This document shows positions 14,915 through 21,582 of a DNA stretch of 23,704 nucleotides, in pieces. Each line of letters starts with the position of its first letter. The first letter of the stretch is position 1. Source of the DNA: a virus; the IMG/VR virus record IMGVR_UViG_3300023184_000520, positions 1 to 23,704 of that record, one strand, 5' to 3'. Under the pieces are notes generated by a model that was given only the letters and a program-made list of their open reading frames with translations, did no database searches and was not told the origin of the DNA. The translations under genes and the position numbers were made by a program.

Positions 14915-17557
14915 ATGGCAAAAAAAATTATATTAACAGAAGAACAACACGCACTCATTATTAACGAAATTCTTAAGGAAACTATTCAAAATATTAATAA
15001 CGTTAAAGCTGATGAAAATTTAGATGAAGGTGTTTGGGATTCAGTAAAATACGGATTATCTAAATTAGGTAGATATAAAGCCAATGGTAAAATATTTGGT
15101 AAAGGTAAAATTGACCAAGAAGCTGGTAGACAAATTCAACAAATTATAGATAAAAAAGGTAATGAATTAATCAAAAACCTTGATGCTAAAATTAAAGAAA
15201 CAAATCCTGAATTTCCTAATGGTAAAGACCCACAACAATTTCTAACAACTGTTATGGAAATTGCTGAAATTTATGATTCAATAATTGCTGGAACTAAACA
15301 ATCAAAAGATGGTAAAGAAGCTATTCCTGTAGAAGCGGCTAACGCTATTATTAAAGATTTAAGAGATTACACAAAAAAATTCTTAGATACTGATTTAGCT
15401 GCCGTTTATTCTGGTTTTGATGAGAGTGAAGATAAACTAGGTCAAACTGACCTAATGAATGAAGAATATGAACTTGATGAAGAACAAATTAAACAAATCG
15501 ATGAACGTTTTGGTTTAAATGAAGCTCCAAATCAACTTCAAGCAAGAAATAATAATTCACAAGTTCCAGCAACTAATACTCAAAACCCAAATGTTAGTGG
15601 AAAAGCTACTGGTGGTAGTTATCAACCAAATGACGATATTGAAGATGTGGATTATGAAGAGGTTCCAAATGATTCTAATGGTCAAGCTGCTGAAAAAAGT
15701 AATTTAAACTCTAAAGATATTAGAGCTAATTTACAAGCAAAAAAAGGTGATGGTAAAGATTTTGATAGTACTAGAATGGATACTCTTAAATCTAACAAAT
15801 TACCAATGACACTAGTTGGTGTTGGAGCTTCTTTGGGTGCTTTTTCATGGTTAGTAAATACTGAATGGTTCAAACACTTATTTGATGTGGTTACTAAAAA
15901 CCCATCTATTGAATATATAAAACAAGCTGTTCAAGAAAAAACAAACGTATTTGCGTCAATTCAACCTAACGAAGGTATGACTCAAATCATGAATAGATTG
16001 AATGGTATGAACCTTAACCCAAATTCTTCTCCAGAAGAATTTATTAATGGTGTTAAAGCTTTAGGTGGTGGTAATGTTAATGATGGTATTAACGCTTTAT
16101 CACAACAAGGTGGTATATTTAAAGACCCTGTAGCTGCTAAAAAAGTATTAACTGAAATAGTTAATAACCCTCATGGTCACGGTAATAATTTAGGTCAAAT
16201 ATTTCAAGGTAAATGGGCTGGTACAGGTAGGTCATTAGGTGATTCTCTTGTAACTCAAACAGGTGGTGGTTTAAAAGGTATTGTTATAAATACAATTATT
16301 AAAGCAGTTCCAAAATTAGTAATGAGAACTGGTTTAAAAACTGGTGCTGGTTATATTGCCGCTAAAGGTTTTGGTGCTATTTTAGGTCCTATAGGTCTTG
16401 GTTTAGTTACTGCTGGTGCTCTTGTTAAATTAATTAGAATTAAAGGTCAAAAATCATCTAGAGCTGCAACTCTTAATGCATTATATCAATCTATGCGTGA
16501 TGTATCTGGTGGTGAAGAAACAGGTCTAGCAACAACTGGTGACCAAACTAATACAGGTTTAACTGCAGGTGGTGATAATGGTGCTGATACTACAGATACT
16601 GGAAATAGTAATGCTGGTGCGTTAGGTACTGGTGATGTTAATGCACGTACAGGTGCTATATCAGGAAATGGTATAGGTAATATTACTGGTATAGGTGCTG
16701 GAAACACTTCAAATACTGACACTGGAAATGCTGGTGCATTAGGTACTGGAAGTAACACAGGTAAGCCAACAAATACTGCCACACCAACTAGTACAGCTAC
16801 TGGTGGTAACGCAGCAGCTAATAAAACTAAAACACCTCCTACAACTGATGAATTATATGATGATTTAGATAAATTATTTAAATTTATTGTTAATAATAAG
16901 AATATTATTAACAATAAAACTAAACCAACACAAAAACAAACTCCTTTAACTGAAGGTAGATATCTTGGTAAAGATACAATTTTACCATATTTATCGAAAA
17001 AAATCGGTGTTGATAAAGTTACAAATTTTGAAAAATTAATGCTTAGAATTGAAAATATTAGAAATGTACTTAAAAAAATTGGTACTAATACTGGTGATAA
17101 AACTTTAGATAATTTTTTAAAACAATTAGATTCAAACCCAATAATGTTAACTAGTTTTATAAAACTTACAAAAGTTAATCCATCTGATACAAATGAGATA
17201 GATGGCTTAGGGAAATTTATAAACCAAACATTAGCAAATGTTTATAATAGTAATTCTGAATTTGGTAGTATGGTTAATAAACTTAATGAAGCTGAAGCAT
17301 ATAGTGCTACAGCACCAAGTGAAGATTTTATTAGAGATGCAAATAGTAGACAAACATTTAATAAGAATTTAACAAATTTCTTAAATACTATCATAGGGAT
17401 ATTTCAATATTTACAACAAAAGAAAACTAACGCATCACAACAACCACAAACAGATAATCAAGAACCTAAACCAGGTGACCAACTTAAAGCTGACTTACAA
17501 GAAAATCAAAAATTGATGGAAGAAATACAAAGAATTAAAAAAATTATGTTAAGTTAG
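14915..17557 (+). CDS. Unknown 880-aa virion-type protein, multi-domain, L-x-E sites
   Basis: An 880-aa protein between the sheath and tube genes. Residues 1-22 (MAKKIILTEEQHALIINEIL, then KE) match the N-termini of the 142- and 337-aa proteins. Layout: a charged helical part (~39-200), an acidic Asn/Asp-rich linker (~205-290), a hydrophobic segment (~297-314), a helical part, a Gly-rich hydrophobic stretch (~471-506), a Gly/Thr/Asn-rich low-complexity linker (~536-640, with NAGALGTG twice), then helical regions ending in a coiled-coil-like LMEEIQRIKKIML. L-x-E followed by a small or Thr residue occurs at residues 22, 38, 203, 680 and 792, mostly at region boundaries, so it could be processed. 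No enzyme motif was recognised. A tail-associated or injected role is possible but unproven. Confidence 0.7.
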   Translation: MAKKIILTEEQHALIINEILKETIQNINNVKADENLDEGVWDSVKYGLSKLGRYKANGKIFGKGKIDQEAGRQIQQIIDKKGNELIKNLDAKIKETNPEFPNGKDPQQFLTTVMEIAEIYDSIIAGTKQSKDGKEAIPVEAANAIIKDLRDYTKKFLDTDLAAVYSGFDESEDKLGQTDLMNEEYELDEEQIKQIDERFGLNEAPNQLQARNNNSQVPATNTQNPNVSGKATGGSYQPNDDIEDVDYEEVPNDSNGQAAEKSNLNSKDIRANLQAKKGDGKDFDSTRMDTLKSNKLPMTLVGVGASLGAFSWLVNTEWFKHLFDVVTKNPSIEYIKQAVQEKTNVFASIQPNEGMTQIMNRLNGMNLNPNSSPEEFINGVKALGGGNVNDGINALSQQGGIFKDPVAAKKVLTEIVNNPHGHGNNLGQIFQGKWAGTGRSLGDSLVTQTGGGLKGIVINTIIKAVPKLVMRTGLKTGAGYIAAKGFGAILGPIGLGLVTAGALVKLIRIKGQKSSRAATLNALYQSMRDVSGGEETGLATTGDQTNTGLTAGGDNGADTTDTGNSNAGALGTGDVNARTGAISGNGIGNITGIGAGNTSNTDTGNAGALGTGSNTGKPTNTATPTSTATGGNAAANKTKTPPTTDELYDDLDKLFKFIVNNKNIINNKTKPTQKQTPLTEGRYLGKDTILPYLSKKIGVDKVTNFEKLMLRIENIRNVLKKIGTNTGDKTLDNFLKQLDSNPIMLTSFIKLTKVNPSDTNEIDGLGKFINQTLANVYNSNSEFGSMVNKLNEAEAYSATAPSEDFIRDANSRQTFNKNLTNFLNTIIGIFQYLQQKKTNASQQPQTDNQEPKPGDQLKADLQENQKLMEEIQRIKKIMLS

Positions 17558-17576
17558 AATAAAAAATAAAAACAAC

Positions 17577-17585
17577 ATATTTATA
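17577..17585 (+). promoter_or_regulatory. Late-promoter-like motif ATATTTATA, tail tube
   Basis: ATATTTATA lies 38 nt before the tube ATG. It continues into TATAAATA at 17582-17589, so the local sequence is palindromic and either orientation is present. Confidence 0.55.
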
Positions 17586-17623
17586 AATAAATAAAATAAT
17601 AATACACTTAAAACAAAAAGAAC

Positions 17624-18112
17624 ATGGCTGATTTATTAATGAAAATGCCCTTACCATACGAGCCTAAGAAAAAAAATCGTTGGTTAATTACATTCCCTGC
17701 CGATTTAGGTATCCAACAATGGTGGTTATCTACAGCGTCTAGACCTTCAATTACTCAAAATGAGGTTGAAATTCAATTCCTTAATACATCTACGTGGGTT
17801 TTAGGTAGATTTACTTGGGAATCAATTGATGTTACATTCCGTGACCCAATCGGACCATCTGCTACACAAGCAATTATGGAATGGGTACGTTTACACTCTG
17901 AATCTATTACAGGTCGTCAAGGTTATGCTGCTGGTTATAAAAGACCTGTAGAACTTGAAATGCTTGACCCAACTGGGGTAGTTATCGAAAAATGGTTGTT
18001 AGATGGAACAATGCTTACTAACGTAGGTTTTGGTGATTTAGCAATGGATGATGATAGTATCGCTGAAGTAACGGCTACGTTACGTTTTGATAGGGCAATA
18101 CTTTTGTTTTAA
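17624..18112 (+). CDS. Tail tube protein (T4 gp19-like)
   Basis: A 162-aa protein that stacks into the inner tube of a contractile tail. It shows the T4 gp19-like pattern: an N-terminal MKMPLPYEPKKKNRW with FPADLGIQQWWL, then TWESIDVTFRDPIGPSATQA and MEWVRLHSESITGRQGYAAG. It ends with strands VELEMLDPTGVVIEKWLLDG and EVTATLRFDRAILLF. The length is typical for the family. In T4 the tube gene directly follows the sheath gene; here 3.6 kb of other genes separates them. The gene has its own promoter-like motif and a terminator, so it is transcribed alone. Confident call. Confidence 0.95.
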   Translation: MADLLMKMPLPYEPKKKNRWLITFPADLGIQQWWLSTASRPSITQNEVEIQFLNTSTWVLGRFTWESIDVTFRDPIGPSATQAIMEWVRLHSESITGRQGYAAGYKRPVELEMLDPTGVVIEKWLLDGTMLTNVGFGDLAMDDDSIAEVTATLRFDRAILLF

Positions 18113-18140
18113 AATTTTGATTACCAATTACTTATAAATA

Positions 18141-18175
18141 AAAAACCACAATATTTCAAATATTGTGGTTTTTTA
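18141..18175. terminator. Bidirectional rho-independent terminator
   Basis: The hairpin CCACAATATTT / AAATATTGTGG (18146-18167, with a practical loop of a few nt at TTTCAAA) has an A tract on its left and a T tract on its right. It can end both the rightward tube transcript and the leftward 203-aa gene transcript, whose stop is at 18177. Confidence 0.85.
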
Positions 18176-18176
18176 T

Positions 18177-18788
18177 TTATATTTGAATTGCGTTAAGTTT
18201 AATCAACTTAGCTTTCTTTTTTAGTAATTTAGGGTTATCTTGGATACTAAATACTTTTTTAGATGCGGCATCTTCCATTTCTTTAACTTCTTTAAGACTT
18301 GGTTTAGATTCTCTGTTAACATCTTCATTATGTGCTATTACAGCTTCAGGGTCATAAAATAATGGACTGGTGTTTACAACTCTTATCGCATTGTTTTCAT
18401 TTCTAGCTCGACTCATTCTTTCGAAATAAAGTTCTTTTTCATATTTTTGAGTTTCATATATTTTTTTCTTACCTTCTTCTAAAGTCTTTAATATTCTTTC
18501 ATGTATTGTTAACTTTTTTTCTATTTTAATTTTTTTAAGTTCTGGTTCGATAAAATATTTGTAAAATAAACCTTTGAAGTAATTTTTAATTCTAGTATAT
18601 AAACCAATCTTAGGTTCTGGAATTAAAACTTTAGGTGACTCTACAATATTTTCTATAGTTTTGAAATCTCTTGTCATTTCAATAATTTTTTTAATGTAAG
18701 CAGAGTTTTTTTGAATTCTTTTTGTTTGTTCTGCTACTAGTTTTGGGTCATGCCCAAGGTACGGTTTAATTTTTTTGTTATTTATCAT
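18177..18788 (-). CDS. Unknown 203-aa Lys-rich helical protein
   Basis: A 203-aa basic protein read leftward from the ATG at 18788. It is rich in Lys, Glu and Ile and reads as mostly helical: NKKIKPYLGHDPKLVAEQ, then KKIIEMTRDFKTIENIV, a YTRIKNYFKGLFYKYFIEP segment with amphipathic character, and charged helices to a KLLKKKAKLIKLNAIQI end. There is no signal peptide, clear membrane segment or known motif. It lies between the tube and hub genes, opposite in direction to both, and ends at the shared bidirectional terminator. The -7-like box upstream suggests early expression. It could be a nucleic-acid-binding or host-directed accessory protein, but that is a guess from charge and context. Confidence 0.7.
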   Translation of the reverse strand: MINNKKIKPYLGHDPKLVAEQTKRIQKNSAYIKKIIEMTRDFKTIENIVESPKVLIPEPKIGLYTRIKNYFKGLFYKYFIEPELKKIKIEKKLTIHERILKTLEEGKKKIYETQKYEKELYFERMSRARNENNAIRVVNTSPLFYDPEAVIAHNEDVNRESKPSLKEVKEMEDAASKKVFSIQDNPKLLKKKAKLIKLNAIQI

Positions 18789-18816
18789 AAAAATTTATTT
18801 AGTTTTTGTTTATATT

Positions 18817-18824
18817 CAAATATA
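18817..18824 (-). promoter_or_regulatory. Bacteroidota-type -7 box TATATTTG
   Basis: Read leftward, TATATTTG matches TAnnTTTG 28 nt before the ATG at 18788. The -33 region is weak (TTTA at N18). It is the same -7 octamer as at 14862-14869. Confidence 0.55.
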
Positions 18825-18870
18825 GGTCTTAATTCATAAAAATAAAGAATATAAACATTATTCATGAATA

Positions 18871-18879
18871 TATAAATAT
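18871..18879 (-). promoter_or_regulatory. Leftward copy of ATATTTATA motif
   Basis: On the minus strand this reads ATATTTATA, 82 nt before the ATG at 18788. It may give the 203-aa gene a second, late promoter, or may be chance in this AT-rich gap. A 12-bp palindrome (TATTCATGAATA, 18859-18870) lies next to it. Confidence 0.3.
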
Positions 18880-18909
18880 CTTACCATTTACAAAAAAACT
18901 AAAACTAGT

Positions 18910-18918
18910 ATATTTATA
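18910..18918 (+). promoter_or_regulatory. Late-promoter-like motif ATATTTATA, hub gene
   Basis: ATATTTATA lies 41 nt before the hub-gene ATG. The 171-nt gap 18789-18959 holds only this motif, the leftward promoters and the palindrome, and no other gene. Confidence 0.55.
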
Positions 18919-18959
18919 CCTAAAGAGTTATAATAAATTATTAATAAGTTTTAAAACAA

Positions 18960-20246
18960 ATGAGTGAAAAAAGACCGCAGGTAATCCCTACAAAGGACCA
19001 AATGGCTTCGTCCAATGCTGACAGAGCTAAAAAAGAAGCTTTTGAAGCTGAGAAAAATCTTGCCACCAATGAAATCTACATGGGGCCAACAAAATTACAA
19101 GATACACCACTTGGACATGCCGATGCTCTAGCTGCAATGCAAGAACGTACTGCTAGACAATTGGAACAAAATAAAATGTATGGTAATGTTGTTGAACCAG
19201 AATTAGCCGAAAGTACTACAAAAATCAATATGGAAGCTTCTAGAAGACGTAGCGAAGAACAAATTGAAGCTCGTGATGCTCAACTACAAAAGAACATTGA
19301 ACAAACCAAAAATTATCAAAGATTAGCTGAAGAAGCTACTACTAGAAAATATCAAACAAACTCTTACGAAGAAAATATGACAACTAATCAATCTTACGAA
19401 CAAGGTTACACACCTCGTCCAGTTCCATCACAACAAACTATTAGTCAACCTACACCTGTAGCACCTGCGTCTAATACTACTAACCCTTATCTTTTAGAGA
19501 TAAGTCAACCAAATTATAACTCACCTTTTGATGTTATTCCATTACCTTCACAGGGTAAAGTTTATCGTAATAAAAAACAAAATATTAGAGTTAGTTATAT
19601 GACTACAGCTGATGAAAATATTCTTAGTAGCCCTAATTTATTACAAAGTGGTGAATTTTTAAGTATTCTAATTAATAGAAAAATACTTGAACCAGAATTA
19701 AGATATAAAGACTTATTGGTTGGTGATAGAAATGCTATTATGATTTGGTTAAGAGCAACAGGGTATGGTGAAATGTATCCAGTAACAATTTTAGATGAAA
19801 ATGAAAATCCATTTGAAGCTGAAATTAATCTTAATGAACTTAAAACTAAAAATTTAGGTGCTGAACCAGATGAAGAAGGGTTATTTGATTATAAATTTAA
19901 ATTATCACAAGTTGATGCTAAATTTAAATTTCTTACTTGTGGGGAAATAGAAGATATTGATAAATTAGTTGAATCTGAAAAAGAAAATGGTGTATTAGTT
20001 GATAATTCAACAACATATATGTTTGAAAAAATGATTGTTCAAATTAATGGAAATAGAGATAAAAACGCAATTAAAGATTTTGTATCTTCAATTAGAATTA
20101 AAGATGGTAAAGATTTTAACAAATATGTTCAATCAATTGAAAGTGGTATTGATTTAAATATTAGTGTTGGGACCCCTGGAGGTGGTTCCGTAGATACATT
20201 TCTTCCGCTTAACCTCGGATTTTTTTGGCCTGACTTCCGAGTATAA
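18960..20246 (+). CDS. Baseplate hub protein (T4 gp26-like) with long N-terminal extension
   Basis: A 428-aa protein. Residues ~188-428 match the T4 gp26-like baseplate family pattern: FDVIPLPSQGKVYRNKKQNI, VSYMTTADENILSSPNLL, then LLVGDRNAIMIWLRATGYGE, and a C-terminus ending LGFFWPDFRV. T4 gp26 (208 aa) is part of the baseplate hub. Residues 1-180 are an extra, charged, helical and Gln/Pro-rich extension without a recognised domain. The gene lies upstream of the tape measure, as hub genes often do. Near its end, local GC content rises to about half and a T7 run lets the ribosome slip into the +1 frame, which continues into the gp51-like ORF. A fused product of about 513 aa is predicted if this happens. 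Confidence 0.85.
   Translation: MSEKRPQVIPTKDQMASSNADRAKKEAFEAEKNLATNEIYMGPTKLQDTPLGHADALAAMQERTARQLEQNKMYGNVVEPELAESTTKINMEASRRRSEEQIEARDAQLQKNIEQTKNYQRLAEEATTRKYQTNSYEENMTTNQSYEQGYTPRPVPSQQTISQPTPVAPASNTTNPYLLEISQPNYNSPFDVIPLPSQGKVYRNKKQNIRVSYMTTADENILSSPNLLQSGEFLSILINRKILEPELRYKDLLVGDRNAIMIWLRATGYGEMYPVTILDENENPFEAEINLNELKTKNLGAEPDEEGLFDYKFKLSQVDAKFKFLTCGEIEDIDKLVESEKENGVLVDNSTTYMFEKMIVQINGNRDKNAIKDFVSSIRIKDGKDFNKYVQSIESGIDLNISVGTPGGGSVDTFLPLNLGFFWPDFRV
20218..20229 (+). other. Candidate programmed frameshift site (T7 run)
   Basis: The hub frame reads GGA TTT TTT TGG, and a +1 shift on the seven T residues (20220-20226) gives TTT TTT GGC, entering the frame of the small downstream ORF. 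The product would read LGFFGLTSEYKAPLLEEIY across the junction. A -1 shift would instead meet TGA within three codons. The downstream frame is open from 20194 but has no ATG or GTG before 20254. Confidence 0.6.
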
Positions 20247-20253
20247 GGCACCG

Positions 20254-20502
20254 TTGTTAGAAGAAATATATATTTGCACCCAACATATGGATGGTTTTAC
20301 TTATTCAGATGTTTTAGCGTTGCCAGTTTATGAAAGAAGGTATTTTTTAAGTCTTAAGGCTAGAGAAATCAATAAACAAAAAGAACATCATGAAGAACAA
20401 ACAAAAGCAGCAAAATCAAATTCTAAAGGTAATCGTTCATCAACAGTAAGTGGTGATGCTTTAAAAAATAGAATGAAAAATGGTGATATCCCATTAAATT
20501 AA
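20254..20502 (+). CDS. gp51-like hub assembly protein, probably expressed by frameshift
   Basis: From the TTG at 20254 the ORF gives 82 aa; the frame is open back to 20194 without an ATG or GTG. Read from the T7 run, the sequence is GLTSEYKAPLLEEIYICTQH, then a GFTYSDVLALPVYERRYFL segment and a polar, Lys/Ser-rich tail. The GFTYSDV and LPV-x-ERR-x-F pattern recalls the small baseplate-hub assembly proteins (T4 gp51 type) encoded after gp26 in other myoviruses; this was not checked by search. In T4, gp51 acts in hub assembly. Coding-like sequence upstream of the TTG favours expression as a frameshifted extension of the hub protein. Initiation at TTG 20254 or ATG 20287 are the alternatives. A terminator follows directly. 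Confidence 0.65.
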   Translation: MLEEIYICTQHMDGFTYSDVLALPVYERRYFLSLKAREINKQKEHHEEQTKAAKSNSKGNRSSTVSGDALKNRMKNGDIPLN

Positions 20503-20503
20503 T

Positions 20504-20536
20504 AAATACCTGCGTCAATTGCAGGTATTTTTATTT
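20504..20536 (+). terminator. Rho-independent terminator after hub/gp51-like genes
   Basis: A perfect 10-bp stem (AAATACCTGC / GCAGGTATTT) with a 7-nt loop (GTCAATT) is followed by a T-rich tract, starting 2 nt after the stop codon. Confidence 0.9.
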
Positions 20537-20542
20537 TATAAG

Positions 20543-20551
20543 ATATTTATT
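20543..20551 (+). promoter_or_regulatory. Late-promoter-like motif variant ATATTTATT
   Basis: ATATTTATT lies 17 nt before the ATG of the 337-aa gene and immediately after the terminator. It differs from the other copies only in the last base, and likely serves both this gene and the tape measure gene. Confidence 0.5.
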
Positions 20552-20568
20552 AACAAAACACTTTTAAT

Positions 20569-21582
20569 ATGAAAAGAAAAATTATTATTACTGAATCTCA
20601 ATATATAAAATTACAAGAACTATTGTTTGAAACTGCTGATATTAATCACACACTAGATTTTGTTAATGTTGGTGATGTTTTAAAATTTAAAACACCTGCT
20701 GGCAGTGATTACACTTTAGACATTAAGAGTGTTGACCAAACTAGTGGTGAAATACTTGCTGATAATCACGGTAATAAAATAAAACTTATGTTTAATTCAT
20801 ATGATGAACAAACTAAAAAACTTAATTACCAAGAATTAAATAAAAATACCAATCAATATGTCGATAAATCAGATGAGGTTATTGAATTAGATATTATAAG
20901 AAATGGTAAAATTGTTGATATACGTCCTGGTAGTGGTAGCAAACACCCAAAACCAAAAAAACCAGATAATAAAAATAATTTACCAGCAGAAATAGACCCT
21001 AACGCTAAAATAACCGATAAAGAAGATGGTTACGATGATAATGATTATAAAGAAATGATTAAAAATATTGATGCCGAGATGGAAAGTGATAATGTTTTTA
21101 GACAAGCATTATACAAACAACCTAATTTTTGGGAAAGATTAACTGGAAATAATCCAAGTGGTCATGGTATTATAATTGCAAACAAATTGCTTGATTCTTA
21201 TAAAGATAAAGGTAGTAATGAATATTTAGGTGGAAATTTCATAAAAAACAATATAGCTCGTTATAAAACTTTAAAAGAATATAATATACCATATTATGTT
21301 GAAGATAAACCATATTATCTCACATTTAAAGCAGGTGGTGAAAGAGAAGCTAAAGTTGGTAATGTTAGTGAAAACAACAAACAAAGAAATTTAACAGATA
21401 AAGGTGGAAAATTTAAATTAATAGTGACAAAAAATATTAGTAAAGAAAACACACCTAATTTATTTCTTTGTTATATTATTACATATTCTACAAAAAAAGG
21501 AAATCAAATACCAAATAAACCAATTCCTATTGAATTACAATTTTTACAATCAACAGGTTTTAATATTAAACAAGAAAAATAA
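20569..21582 (+). CDS. Unknown 337-aa virion-type protein with shared N-terminal motif
   Basis: A 337-aa charged soluble protein. It begins MKRKIIITESQYIKLQELLF, followed by ETAD; this matches the N-termini of the 142- and 880-aa proteins and again puts an L-x-E (LFE, residue 21) shortly after. Residues ~29-95 look like a small beta-barrel (NVGDVLKFKTPAGSDYTL and EILADNHGNKIKLMF). Residues ~122-170 are a Lys/Pro/Asp-rich linker, followed by an alpha/beta part with NFWERLTGNNPSGHG and a C-terminal strand region (KFKLIVTKN, NLFLCYIITYS). No family was recognised and no membrane segment is seen. Its stop overlaps the tape measure start (TAATG), so the two are translationally coupled and probably act in the same tail structure. 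Confidence 0.7.
   Translation: MKRKIIITESQYIKLQELLFETADINHTLDFVNVGDVLKFKTPAGSDYTLDIKSVDQTSGEILADNHGNKIKLMFNSYDEQTKKLNYQELNKNTNQYVDKSDEVIELDIIRNGKIVDIRPGSGSKHPKPKKPDNKNNLPAEIDPNAKITDKEDGYDDNDYKEMIKNIDAEMESDNVFRQALYKQPNFWERLTGNNPSGHGIIIANKLLDSYKDKGSNEYLGGNFIKNNIARYKTLKEYNIPYYVEDKPYYLTFKAGGEREAKVGNVSENNKQRNLTDKGGKFKLIVTKNISKENTPNLFLCYIITYSTKKGNQIPNKPIPIELQFLQSTGFNIKQEK

Noticed and set aside
16486-16914. 142-aa minus-strand ORF
   Set aside because: It is antisense to the Gly/Thr/Asn-rich linker of the 880-aa protein and gives a Val/Pro/Ala-rich shadow sequence.
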